Shown: positions 23,650 to 36,100 of the stretch, piece after piece
Layout: the number at the start of each line of letters is the position of its first letter
Numbering within the stretch: the stretch's first letter is position 1
DNA from: Neckera pumila
Lineage: Eukaryota; Streptophyta; Bryopsida; Hypnales; Neckeraceae
DNA: 64,000 nucleotides
Direction: 5' to 3'
Assembly (NCBI GenBank): GCA_963969595.1
Contig: OZ018415.1
Coordinates: forward strand, 12,214,001 to 12,278,000
Translations under genes and position numbers: made by a program
The notes under the pieces: generated by a model
What the model was told of the DNA's origin: nothing
The model's database searches: none
What the model saw: only the letters and a program-made list of their open reading frames with translations

Positions 23650-25729
23650 AGTGAAGGGTGCTGGCTACCGTACTCACGTTTGAATGACTGCCAGGAGCTC
23701 AGGCTGTCTCATTGAATTTGAGAGGCATTTAATTTTATAATAATCCCTGTCTTGGATTTTATTTTCAATTTTCCAGGGTACCGGTAGTGGAACTTACAAT
23801 CTTGACTGGAGAAATGACGGAGCTATTTAATTCATAAATGGGTTGATTGTGGATGAAACATCATCTTTTCATCCAAATATAAGAATATTCATCGAGGTGC
23901 GACGATGTCAATTTGGCTTAGGTTATTGGTTGAATTGTTTCCATGTCATGGAGAGCACTTTTCAAAATATTGCAATATATGTTTTCAACTTTGCTATTGC
24001 ATGAACATTCACTACAAACCCTAATCCTTGCTTAATTTTAACTAAGGTGAAAATATCCCAAACCATCCAATCATGTACCCATTTCTAACAAGTGGACTTC
24101 TATTGAAAGTGTACCCATACTTAAGCACAATTGGTCTGACTGCTGATTCTCTAGATTTCGGTATTATGATCAAGTTATGTGACAGTTTTAGTGGTGTAGG
24201 GAGTTACATGTCTTGTCCAAAAGTTTGAATATTTTTGAAAATTCATGATTTTCATTTGCTAATACTAAAAAAAAATTCTAGAAAAAGTACCTCCAACTGC
24301 ATTGAATTGCTTATTTTGACGTTTTTGGATGTCTGCACTTTAGTATTCAATTTTTTTATGAGCTGAAAGAAATATTTTGAAGAAATACATATAATGAAAT
24401 TGAATATTGGCTTGAATAATTGAAGTGTATATTTGTTCTATTATTTAATGCTACTTGTCACAAACATGATGCTTTCATTTGCTAACTAAACTTATGCTTG
24501 CAAATACTTTTGACAATGTACACCTTCAAAACATGTGAGGCTACGGTTGTTTTTGGATATTGTTATGACGTGCACTTTAGATATTCATAGTTTGTTAATA
24601 TGGTATTGGAACATTATAGACTAAGTGAATCTCTTTCAATTATCGACAAAGGCACAACAAAAAATTAGATAGTTTAAAAAAATAATGATGAAATGTTCAT
24701 TTAGTTCCTTTTAGGTATGCTTATCTAAGATGTGGTAATTTATTTTAAAGGATCAAATAATTGTAGATAATATACATTTTATAATTATTAAGTATTTGAA
24801 ATTGCCTTTGCTTTTCTAAAAATAATAATCATTGTAAATGATTTATCATACATTATAATTGATAAAGAAGTCAAAGCATTGGCTTCTTTATTCATTTTTT
24901 TTCCTTTTAAATTTAATGAGCTTCCAACTTTGGTGGAAAAAAATTAAAGAAGTTTTGGCATATTGAAACAATGTTGCTTGTGATCCTCATATATCAAAAT
25001 GATTAACCTTACAATCCTACAATTGCATCTAACAAAATTAGTGTTTTTATTATTTTGTATTCCATAAAATTGATCACCTATGAGCAATTTTGTAGACAAA
25101 AGACCAAGTGTTCATTCACTTGACACTTGAAAACTTGGATAGGATCATATAAAGTCACTTTTTATGAATGTCTCAAAATTTTGACACAAGATGGAAACAT
25201 TCACACCTTCATGGGAATTATTGAAACTCCTATTGAATGTCCAGATCAAAAATTATGATGTCCAAAAAATCCCAGTAGTTTGGGCAATTTTGGTATCTTC
25301 AGCTAAATTTTTCATCTACTTTTAAAATTTGGCAAGTAGATAACTAATACGGAGTATGATATAGTATGAAATTGTGAGGAAAAAAACTAGATATAGTATA
25401 AAAACCTCATACCACTTCAAGGAGTCAAACTCTACTAACATTGCTAAGCAAAGTTGAGAAAAAATTCTTGTAACATCAAACACTATTATTTTGAAATCTA
25501 CAAGTCAAAGTTCTTGAAATTTTTCCTACAACTTCTAAATGTATGCCTCTAAATTTTCACCATTTGGATTTCAAATAAAACATTCTTTCACTACACAAGA
25601 AATAATCTAGAAATGTTTTTAGTGTACTGCCTATTCACTTAACTTTTTTGCATGCAAGGTAATTTAGAATAAATTATGCTCCATATTTACTTTTGAAACT
25701 ATTCATGAATGTACCTGATAGGATTTAGA
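23650..25729. other. AT-rich intergenic DNA
   Basis: About 2 kb, very AT-rich, with no ORF above 60 codons and no recognised element. Confidence 0.4.
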
Positions 25730-25984
25730 CATTGGAAGCGTTTGAATGCAAGTGAGGGCCGTTTCAAGCCTGTTCCCCTTGCCTGTAAGAATTTATAAAA
25801 AAAACAGAAAATAAAAATAAAAATAAAAATCTTTAAAAGGGAAAAAAAAAATTAATTATTTTCTTTTCAAAAACTCTGGCGTGGCACAATCTCAACCATG
25901 TTAGATTGTTGATGTGGCACGTTCCCACAGTCAAAAGCTCAAAATAACTCGTGGGCTTTTTTAGGCCTCAACTCTCTTCTAATG
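25730..25984. mobile_element. CATTA-ended MITE, diverged copy 2
   Basis: Left end CATTGGAAGCGTTTGAATGC, right end TTTAGGCCTCAACTCTCTTCTAATG in part. The interior has the family's A-rich middle (AAATAAAAATAAAAAT) and the TGGCGTGGCAC/GATGTGGCAC segment corresponding to TGGCAC/GCCACATCAA in copy 4. Ends are diverged, so limits are approximate. Confidence 0.5.
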
Positions 25985-26649
25985 ACTCAATATTGAACAA
26001 ATGCAAATCTTGTTCTTGGACAAATGCAAATTCATCAAGAACAAAAAATTTATTCCAAAGTCTACTGAACCTTTTTTTATAAGAATGAAAAGAAGTATTT
26101 AATTCTTACTTCAAATGTAATAATTTTTCAATACATAGGGGCAAATTGTTTGAAAATTTTACAACACATTGCTGTAATATTCTACTACACTTTTGAATGA
26201 TTGAAGTTAAAAAAAATATTTTTTCAATTTGAGTCGATGTATTAAAAAATTACAATTCTTGACAATTTGTCTTGGAAAACACTCCTAAATAATTCTATAG
26301 GGTTAAGGGATAAATGTTTATGGCTTTGCAAGAATCCAAATAAAAAATCTTCATGACTATTTTTAAGTTCTATTTTTCTTCCTATCTTTATGTAAATTGT
26401 ACAAATACTTGTAAAACAACATAAAGAATAAAAGGACCAAGCTAATCATATATATAACTTTCACAATAAGATCTTGGAGACATTTATCATCCGCCACTAG
26501 ATGTTGAGCAGACTCTCTATCAGGTTAATCCTTTAAGTCCTAGAGAACCACAAACTAGTTTTTAGAGTGAAAAAATCAAAAGTAACTCATAATATGAAAG
26601 GGAAGTAAGTTAGGAAATGAAGATCACTAGTTTATTTGATAGATAATGA

Positions 26650-27060
26650 ATTAGATCAATTAGATATGGAAATTACAATTGCATGCAACAATTGTGTATT
26701 TTTATATGTTTTTTCCATTTTTTGTTGAAGAATTGGATTCAACTACCCCCATTTAAATGTTGATCAATTACAAAAAAGTGTCATTGAACCTTTTGTTAAT
26801 TTAACAGATTATGTATCTGTCCATGTCAAGTATTTTTTGTATTAAGCATGTATTTTAATGCATTGATGGTGTATTTTTCAATGTTGATTACTCTGTATGA
26901 ATTGTAAAAGTAATGTCTATTGAATCTAGAGGCCCTTGAAGTGAATCTTTTATAAGGTTGCTAGTACTGCAAGCTTGTATTTACACATTTTCATATATCA
27001 AAGTCAACAATGTTGTATGCGCTACTAAGAAATTCTAAATTCTCTCATGACTAATGGTAG
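26650..27060. repeat. Dispersed repeat R5, copy 1
   Basis: Aligns over about 350 bases with 63545-63895: shared stretches include TGTTGATCAATTACAAAAAA, TGTCTATTGAATCTA, GCAAGCTTGTATTT and AAGAAATTCTAAATT. No terminal structure is seen and the family is unknown to me. Confidence 0.65.
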
Positions 27061-27208
27061 ATCATCCTAATTGCACATTCATTGTCTATCACTCATTTTT
27101 CAATTTTAAACAATTATTTTTTTCATTTTAGCTCTTCTAATTTTTCTAATCACAGGTATGCTAAAGATTCTATCTATGTTTTTGCTTTGACCAAAACAAC
27201 TCTAGGTC

Positions 27209-28144
27209 TTAACCCTAAAAGACCAAAGAGCCCATTTTGAACTTTTTGAGAACTTGGATAGGCTCTATTGACTTCATAATTTGAAATTTTTACATGAATT
27301 CTTTTAGGATGGATGATACTCATCATAATCTACATGTGAAGCTTTGTTTCATGTAATTGAGATAATATTACAAAAGTTAGAAGTTTTATTTGATTAAAAC
27401 ATGCATGCAGAAAAAAATATTCTAAAAAAACATTAATTATTTTTTGGTTGATTGTATAGATTGCTCAATAGAATAAAAGATTGATATCTACTCAAAAACA
27501 TTTGAACCATTCAATTCTAATAATGAGGTAAAAATTGTGAGGAATTTTATTTTGTAAACAATGAGAGCTAGAAAAACATATGAGGTTGTCTCAGTTTGCT
27601 CTCAACTTTGAAAATTTTCATATAAATGAAATAAATAAAGGATATTAATTGTTTAATAAAACATTCTTACTATTGGAAATAACAATTTTCAAATTCTTCC
27701 AAAAGTTATTAGCATATTTGCTTTATCTTACATTCAAATAAATACCTTCCACTTTACAATTTTTTTTTAAATGAGTGTGAAAGTTTTTTGATTAATATTT
27801 CTTACAAATATTTTCAACCCATTTTTCATTATATAGTGACTAAAATGCACAAGTTATAGGACAAATGTTTTTTTTTCTAAAAATATTGATAGACAAAACT
27901 TCACCTTTTGGAAGCATAAGCACATGTATTGAACTTGCAATCGGGCTTGCAATCTATCAGGATATAGTCACTGTAAAACTTTAAAAGAATAAACTTGAAC
28001 AAGTAAACCAAAGGATTCTAATGTCCTATGGTTGGATTTGTTAAAAAAAAATATTGATGAAGATTTTGACCTCGCTTTGGGAACAAGTATTTTGAAGCAA
28101 TTCTGGACTTCTAGAAATGAAAGAATTTTAGGGCTAAAGGGCTA
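27209..28144 (+). mobile_element. 936-bp TTAA-flanked element, diverged copy 2
   Basis: Starts TTAACCCTAAAAGACCAAAG and ends GGGCTAAAGGGCTAA. Blocks AACAAGTAAACC, ATGTCCTATGGTT and CTTCTAGAAATGA parallel the copy at 15321-16256 in order. Its ends are decayed (right flank CTAA), so the call rests mainly on collinearity and equal length. Confidence 0.5.
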
Positions 28145-28269
28145 ACAAAATGAACATACCTTAGTAACCGACATTTATAGAGCTTATCTCAATATTATTT
28201 AGCATTGTTGAGCTGGCATTCGCTAAAGAATTGAGAGGGTATGTATGTATCTACCTACATGTAGATGGT

Positions 28270-28521
28270 TTAACCTTGAAAGGCCCTAAGGGTCCTTCTA
28301 TACCACCCGTATTCAGCTTATAACTCTTCAATTGTGCTTAAATGTAGAATTGTGATACATTATTATTAACGAATTATTGTGATAATTAATTTACTTTATA
28401 CAAAAAATTAATTTAACTTAATTTAAATTAAATTGGTCAATATTTTTCTGATCAAATACCACTGAATTTGTAATATATTATACGGCCACATACTTAGGGC
28501 TTTAGGCCTTTCAAGTGTTAA
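28270..28521. mobile_element. 252-bp TTAA-flanked MITE
   Basis: Left end TTAACCTTGAAAGGCCCTAA, right end reverse-complemented TTAACACTTGAAAGGCCTAA. The interior is AT-rich and non-coding. The TIR differs from the other TTAA elements here but has the same target. Confidence 0.7.
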
Positions 28522-30516
28522 CTTGTATGCATACGAGTGCCATCAACATATCCAGATATCCTCCGTAGAGGTGACCAAAAAACAAGCTTGTGAAGCGAGG
28601 CCAAGGTGGAGACTATACTTACCATATATAATGGCCCTGAAGTCTACAAGAATGGCATCTGGATGAGCAATGAATATGAAATCTTCATCCAGATCAACAG
28701 AGTTCACACAGGGCCGTGGATGTCTGGAGGGAAGCAAAGATATTTCTACAGTGATTGTTATGTGGCATTTACAACTAGTGTTCTTTATTGGTTTGACAAC
28801 ACCGTTTGCTGTTTCAGAGAAGATGAAGGCAAGCATGGCTGTCAAATCTCATGCCTAGAAAAGTCCTTGGCGGGTGGATTCTCTTATGAAGATAATGACC
28901 AACTTTCGTCTGTGTTGATGTAAGTTACAGATTACATTTCAATCTGCAATTGAAGCTTGACATTGAAAGGTCTCCAGAGCGATTTTGTGTATTTGGCCGA
29001 CTGCCACGAAGCAGGGTTTGTAGTGCAGACAACGAGCATCCAACAACTACTGTGCCTGTTGCGGCACTATGGCAGGATGGACAGATCCTGGATTACGGGA
29101 ACACGAGCTCTTCCATTTTATTTCATTTTTTAAGTGCGGCGTTTTTTCGGCATTTCTTTTCTGTTTTCCTTGTTTAAAAACTCTGTAAGGGTTCGTAGAA
29201 GATAGGAAAACGCTAAACCACGTTCAAATTATTTCTGAATAAGAATTCGGAGAGCGGAGTGGATCGGAGAACCGTTAAATTATTCCATTTTTTTAGTAAT
29301 TAATTGTGGACGGATCCATGACTACAGTGTTCTGTTTAGAGAAAATTATATTTAATCATATCTGGCTGAGAAGAATTTGATGCAGTCGTGGCTGCAGACT
29401 CACTGTAGACGACAGGCGATCTCCTGGTAAACAATGTCGGCGCGGCAACGTGCACCAATCGGTAAGTTAAGTCGAATTGCTCCTCCATTCATCCCCAGCA
29501 TCAAATAACGAATTAGAAAATGAGTAGATCGCAACAGTATAGCTTCCTTGAGGCTCAGATGTAGTGAGCAACAATGTTGCACGAAAGCTTGAAATGATCA
29601 TGATAACGAGCCCGGGCAGAAACCTCCTGGGAATTGATAGCCGGTCGAGTTGATGAATTGCCATGTTAACTGGCTGAGACGTTTGCTGCCTTCAAGGCCT
29701 AATCTCGAAGAAGAAAAGGAGAGATTCGATTCGAAGACGATGACTGTTCGTGACTGCTCGTTGATGTGAATAGCTAGCCCGTCCCATTTATTGCTCTTCT
29801 GGAAAGAATTTGATCCACGAACAAATTAAATTGGACCTGCGTGAAGTTTTGATCCATTTGAATTGTTTAGCTTAAAGTATCTTCTGATCGAATTCTTACA
29901 TTTTTACTGCGAAAATTGCTCAGAACTACGAGGAAAAGATGTGCACCTGGAAGGACATTATGATTTAATTTTTCACACTACATATATGCCTTGTAGGGAT
30001 GTGCCGAATTAATTATCCCCTTGTTTGCAACCTTCCCTAGATGCCTTAGGCACGCTCTTTACTTCCTTGTTATCGAATCTCCACAACAGAATCCTACCAT
30101 GAACTAAGCTTACGTCGACCTTCTGTTCCCAATCGTGAAGCTGTACTGTTGCGATTGCCAGACCACGTGTACACGAGCATGTTATTCTCCTGATGCTCTT
30201 TGCAGCTAGCTAGCGAGGACAGCAAAAAGAGTCAAGCTCTGGCAATGGAAACCTAATAATCCATATCTTTGCAGAAGCTCTTAAACTGCATCCATGGATG
30301 TCTTCTCGACTGTTAGTAGCATCAAGCAATGAACTAACAGTAGCATGCCTGGGAACATGTCCATTACCTAATCGGTTAACACCATCCGAGAAGGAGATTT
30401 ATTATTGAAAAGAATGCAAGTGTACAAGAGACTGGTCCGAAAAACTCTCACTACATTGGCCGATGAAGCCTTTAGATATATCATCAGTCACAAAATCGGT
30501 CTCTGAGCCTCCACAT
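28522..30516. other. Balanced-composition region with weak ORFs; 3' flank of the second WRC gene
   Basis: Composition resembles genic DNA more than the flanking AT-rich repeats. A 105-codon + strand ORF at 28606-28923 (with EVYKNGIWMSNEYEIFIQIN and VLYWFDN) has no recognised domain. ORFs at 28950-29177 and 29467-29664 are also unassigned. A gene remnant or an uncharacterised transcript is possible; I cannot support a protein call. Confidence 0.25.
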
Positions 30517-32880
30517 TCATAGTAAAGACTTTAAGGACTTCGCTTTTACAAATCGTCGACGCTTGTGATCAGGCAGCTCGTTTTCGGAATCAATCGTTTT
30601 CGCGTTGACAGTCTTCTCTGGGGCGCTAACGGCTTTCGCAACTTCTTTCCATGTAGGGTTTGAAGGCTTTCCAGCCGGCTGGACAGGGCTCCCAGAGGGA
30701 CTGGCAGAACTCTGCTGCTTCTTTGATTTATTCCGTGCTTTCCTTCGACGAATTTCGGCCCTACGGATTTGGTCCCGGTGATACTTGCACAAAGAAAACC
30801 CTGCTTCCGCCATCCGAACACATCGCCAGCCTTTGCCATCGTCCCGATTGCACCGCGGTCCGGACTGGTCCGGCGACGAAGGACTCGCCTTCTGTGATGT
30901 GGACGGCGGCTCTACTTTCCCCCTCCTAGTCGATTTGCTTCTCAATGCCACCGCCCAGTGATCTGTCCCAGATTTGTTCGTCAGGCCCACCTTGGGCTCT
31001 ACACTAATCGGCTCCTGCAATTTTTGCAACTGCTTTGCAGCTTCTATGATTGTTTCGAATTCCGACTCAGCGCTCTTCGGTTCAACCGTGGCCTCCTCAC
31101 GTCTACTGTCTGCCGTTTGAAAGTTCTCCCACGCATCCAGGTCCGACGACTCCTGCATAAAGTACCGCCCACGCTCCTCGCGCTCGACGAATGCAGAGGA
31201 GCTACGGAATGCTTTCGCGACCTGGACGATCAGTCTCTCACCCCCGTCAATCAAACCGGGTAATCGCTGCTCCTGGATTTTAGCGACGGCTTCTTTCGCT
31301 GTCAGTCCGGTGCTCACAGCTTCGCAGCAGACACGCTTCAAAGACTGAAACAAAAGAGTGGGCTGATCTATGGTTTTCATTGCTGGGCTGCAATCCATCG
31401 AAGGGCTCCTGGCGACCGGAGAGGAAAATGATTCATCAATGACGAGCTCGGCCTTCGCGGACTTCACACCTGGATACACAAACGGTTCAAACTGAATCTG
31501 ACGTACTGCTCAAGCGGCATGAATTATCCTCCCATCCCGTCGGTGATTTGCAGTCGCCGTGTCGCGCAATTTAAGCATACAATATAAAACCCTCGACTAG
31601 TGAGAAGCACCAGTCCAAGCTCACCCTAAAAACTATTTCCCGAGAGACTCTCGATCACGCAAGCTACCGGACCTAGAGTGAGATGGACTGTACCAACCCA
31701 AGAAAGCGTTGCTTATCAAACAAAACAGTTCAAGGTCTTAAGTTATCGCGACGGTGCTCCACCTTCTTGCTCAATACGCAACGAATTGAGTATTCACGGG
31801 CGAAATTTTATCTTACCCGCTTGTATGATAGAGCTAATGGAGATGACACCAGGACCTTCGGCGATCGGGCCCCGGGTGCGGCGCTTTCGGGAATATCCAT
31901 CAGCTGTCAACCTGCTGGTTTCCAATAATGTCAGAAGTCACAACCGGGACTGATTTCGGACAAAGTCCTGCAGCGGCGTTTCAATCAGTAGGCACGGAAG
32001 TATCCTGAGAGCTTGAAGCAACTGCACCGCGACGTTTCTGATTCTTGTTGGTTTTCAAATCCCGCACGATAGAAATAAAATCTCGCCCTGGCCAACATTC
32101 GACAATAAAAACGGCCAGCAATGTCGAAAGATCTGCTGTAGTGAAGGTACTAACCTCTTCCGCTGCACTCGATCAACTTCTAGGCGCTCCATCGTCCCCG
32201 ACGACGACGACGCGGCGCGGTGGTCCTGCCACGGCATGCCGCCAGTCATGTCAGTACCACCGCTACCAGTGGGGGTCACGACTGCCTAGTCAGACACACA
32301 CACTTTCCTCCCCGAACATACATACATGGACTCCCTCCAAAGCGAACGAACTTCCCACAACAACAATGTTTCATCCTTGCCCTTGCATGTATGACTACCC
32401 TCAATTCATTCAACTCGATTCATTTCGCAATGCAGTCAATTCAAGACAAACATCAGATCCCAGGCCCGATCACGAAATAAATCCCCCACGAAACGTACGA
32501 ATAGTGACATGTATAAATAACGACGACGGCCATGCGCTCACAGTTTTTCATTCGAAAGCGCTAGGGACTGTCCAACACAACATTGCTCCACGACCCCTCT
32601 CGTGACACTGCTGCAACTATATATAATCCCCAAACCGTGTTCCAAACCAGCAGCAGTATAGTACCAGGCAGTCGTGACCCCCACTGGTAGCTGCAACTGA
32701 TGCAGCAGCACCATTACCACCACGCGCCTCGACCACGGCGTCCTCGTTGCGCTGCTTCTCATCATCCTCCCGTCGGGCATTATTGTCCTCCCCAGGTGCA
32801 ACCCCCTTAAGCAAGAACGAACGATCCGCAGCGCCAGGCGCCAGCGGCACACAACAGCGCGGCCCTTTCCGGATCCTCAT
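30517..32880 (-). CDS. WRC-domain protein 2 (3 exons), paralogue of the first
   Basis: Exons 32880-32665, 32225-32155 and 31408-30517 give 1179 nt, 392 aa. Exon 1 is exactly as long as in the first WRC gene (216 nt) and the intron phases 0 and 2 are the same. Starts MRIRKGPRCCVPLAP. Exon 2 aligns as DHRAASSSSGTMERLEVDRV against EHAIGASPVRNKCLEHDL. The WRC motif CNRDDGKGWRCVRMAEAGFS has C282, C292, C303 and H306, followed by RRAEIRRRKARNKSKK, a likely DNA-binding and nuclear-localisation stretch. A conserved block (VSTGLTAKEAVAKIQEQ, LPGLIDGG, FRSSSAFVEREERGRY) precedes it. C terminus RRRFVKAKSLKSLL. Exon 3 starts at an acceptor preceded by CATTTTCCTCTCCGGTCGCCAG; the ORF continues upstream of it but out of phase with exon 2. 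Nuclear regulatory role is inferred. Confidence 0.85.
32262..32691. repeat. Perfect 26-bp inverted repeat across intron 1 of WRC gene 2
   Basis: The arms are 32262-32287 and 32666-32691. The outer arm is the end of exon 1 coding sequence, one base short of the splice donor at 32665/32664; the inner arm lies in intron 1, 37 bases before the exon 2 acceptor. In the transcript the arms could pair, holding donor and acceptor close together. Arms begin GCTACCAGTGGGGGTCACG when read on the + strand at 32262. Confidence 0.9.
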
Positions 32881-33219
32881 CCTGCAAAAAGAGGGAGAAC
32901 CGGACACCCCTTTACGTACTGACCCACTTCGCAAAAGAAAGGAGGGACAACCGAGAAAGCTCGATTGCTGCAGGCGCGGACTGGAGGTTTTGAGCTATGG
33001 AGGCCTCAATAAACTCACGGCGCAACTGCGACGACGCCCGCCAGACGACGCTGGCTAGAGAGATGAGTACCAAGCTTCCAGCGGGGAGAGGGGGCCGGCC
33101 ATAGACAGACACGGGGGGCGTTCATTTCCTGTGTTCCGGTGGATGGATGAAACTCACTCAGTTTCATCCTGCCTGCCACATTTCGTGCATCCAGAGGGGG
33201 TCTGGATGAATGTACTCGG

Positions 33220-33231
33220 TCTCATCCGTCC
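33220..33231. promoter_or_regulatory. 12-mer shared by the two WRC promoters
   Basis: TCTCATCCGTCC again, 340 bases before the start codon of the second WRC gene, in a stretch (33140-33270) dense in CATCC and GGATG repeats. Confidence 0.35.
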
Positions 33232-35789
33232 TCCTGTGCTCATGCATCCATGTTTCGTTCATCCTCTCGTCTGCCGCAAGCACCAAAAGCACAGCCCGTG
33301 GGTTGGTCTTGGGACCAGCGCTCCCCTTGTTCCCTTTCCAATCCTACTCGGGGTGCATCATTTGCCAGTACTTGCAACTACTCAAAATCTGCATGTTGGC
33401 AGTTATTTATGCCCTTTAATTCTTCTTCCGCGGTTTATTTTTCCTTTATGAATTTAATGTGCGAGATGATTTTTCTCTTTCTTTATGTTTGCTTGTTGTC
33501 TATTTCTCAAAGGTTAGAAAGTTGTGGTACCCAATGAAAATGAGACATGGTGTGTTCAAGAAGTAGCACTTGGAAAAAGCAAGATTAGGGCATTAAGCTA
33601 CAAGACAAAGGCCTTGTATAGACACTAGCTTGGTATTGTAGCTTGAAGTATTATAGGAGTTTTTTTTTGTTGCTAGATGTAATAATGGGACTCATCATTC
33701 CACAAAATGAATGTCTTGAATTCTGTTTAGTAGATTTTTGATTTGCAATTTTTAAAATTGCCATTCCAAGATCATTGAAATGGAATTTTGAATTTTTGAA
33801 TTTTTGAATCTCTAAGGAATTTACAAAGTATTCAAAACATTTGTGAACATGATGGTTGGTTGGTCCTTTTGTGAAGCAAAGTGCCAAATGTAAAACACTA
33901 CAATGTTTTATATGTATATGAATTATGATTCTTTTACCAACATTCTACAATTTTGTGAGAACAGTAGCTTTGAACTTTGATATCTCTATGAAAATTACAA
34001 CTAAATTTTACTCAAAAATTAAACATTCAAATAAATTATAAATTGAAAAAAAATCAACTTTATCACACCAAATGAATTTTATTGCCACCTCCGCAAAGAG
34101 CATCTATAATGCAGATACAGGATATGGATCTGAATAGAAATGCAGGTGTAGAACAAAGCATATAACTACTATGATTCTATATCTAGTCTCATTCTTATTG
34201 CTATGATGTGAGGAGTCCAAATTTGAGACGGAAAAGCTTTTGTCTTTTGAAAGTCTAAGAAGTTTGGATCCACAAAGTCATGGTCAATGAATCTTTTGGA
34301 GAGAGTAAAGTTGTCGGTTCTTCACATCCTACCAAACTGTCCAAATACAGAGCCTACATGTAAGGAATGACCCGTAACGGTCACCTCAAGAAACAATGAT
34401 TCCTTTCTAAATCAGACCTGACCACACAACTATTCCGTAACTAGCGGCTCATTTACGGCTCATTTACGGCTCATTTAACGACTCCTTAGTTAGTGCATGA
34501 ATTGAGTTGTATGCTCATCCTAACCTTTAAAAGAAGTGACTTAAATCTGTCTTGCTATGAATATCCTTATGTATACACATTAAAATGCGTATACTCTATG
34601 AGAATGTCACAAAGGAATGAGAATTTTTTTCACTTGCAAGAGACCATACTTAGAGGATTTGTATCATTTTCTATTTTTAATAGCAATGCAATTGCTACAT
34701 AAAAAAATAAAATTACTTTGCAATTGATCAAAATAGTGAAAAAATTACATACATATTGTGTTTTTAAGACTTTTTGATCTTTGTGCTAAAATCACTTATC
34801 AATTTTTTTTTGAACATAGAGATGAGCTTTGACTAGAATCACACACAAGAATAAACAAAGTTTGAAGGTTGCAATTGATCCCTTTTTGTATGCAATGTAT
34901 TTTCAAAGGTATATTATAAAAAAAAATGGTATTTAATTACTATAAGAAGTCTTCCAAATGTCTTTTACCAACTCCAAGGAGACATGTCCTTATAAACTTC
35001 ACATGGTACTATTCTTTTTTTGGTTTAGTTATCAAACTCCTATTATTAGCTAATAATATATAAAGAGTTTGTCTTCTCATCTCTGTGGTAAGTGACACTT
35101 GAAGTTACTGCCACTTTTGAGGTGCTTGTTAGCTAATATTTTAATATGCCCTATTATTTGAGACCCAATGAATATTTTAAGGTCAATGTTGGTTATAACT
35201 TTTTCTATGATATAACACTTTAGAAAATGAAGCCTTTACAATATGTAAAAATTCAAACATATAAGGCTTTAGCATGTCATTACATCTATACTGCTAGTAA
35301 AAAGAATTAAGCAAGATCTTAACAGGATACGAGGCACAATATTTATGAATACAAAAGAATGGGCCAGAATCATTTATCTTCATGTGCTATATTAGACCTA
35401 ATAATTTTCTACAACAAAATTTTTGCAACTTTATGCTAAATATGATATCAATACACCTATATTCTATACTCTTTTTTATAAATAACCAATGAGATTGTAT
35501 ATTTCTATTATGTAATTTCTAACATTTGATAGGTGCCTTTTCCTACAGATCAACTAAAGGCTCATGGGAATTATGTATAATAATGACCTTTTAAAGTATG
35601 CTATTGCTTGATTTTAGATAAGGTCCTCAATCATATATTTTATTCAAGTATAAAATATGGAATAACAAGGCCGTTGAGAAGCATCTCATTGAATGATTCT
35701 CCTTTATTCTAGATAAATTTTGGCTGTATAGATCATGTCATGTACTGCACTATGCAAACCAGCCTTCTTTTTTTATTTTTTGAAAAAGT

Positions 35790-36100
35790 GTCAGTTTGGC
35801 AATCACTTAAAATTTGGTGAAGCATTGTATTCCTACATTCATCCATCTTTTGGAACAAAAACCACTTTTTTGTATCTTGTTCATGCACTTTTTCATCTAA
35901 GTTTGGCGACTTCATCCACATTTTTAATAAAAATTGAAAATTTTTGATGAAAAAAGATTGCTTTTCATTCGGCAAAAAATAGACATTTATTTTGGAATGG
36001 TGCAATCTGACCCATGGAAAAATTGCTCCATAGTGCCAAAAAAAAGGGCTGATGCAAATTATGCCAAATTGTCATTCTTTTTTATTGAACATGGACCATT
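35790..36100. repeat. Dispersed repeat R6, copy 1
   Basis: Collinear with 52390-52575: both have TTCATCCA stretches, GGCGACTTCATCCA or GGCGATTTCATCCA, GTGCAATCTG, AGTGCCAAAAAAA or AAAGCCAAAAAAA and a CTGATGC end. Function unknown. Confidence 0.5.

Noticed and set aside
25340..25370. Stowaway remnant (ACGGAGTA)
   Set aside because: Only one short end-like word, without a partner.
31678..31953. Two + strand ORFs of 81-91 codons
   Set aside because: They lie in intron 2 of WRC gene 2 in overlapping frames and have no domain.
33140..33270. Coding exon in a set of overlapping + strand ORFs
   Set aside because: Three frames are open through CATCC-rich promoter DNA and none has a recognisable domain.
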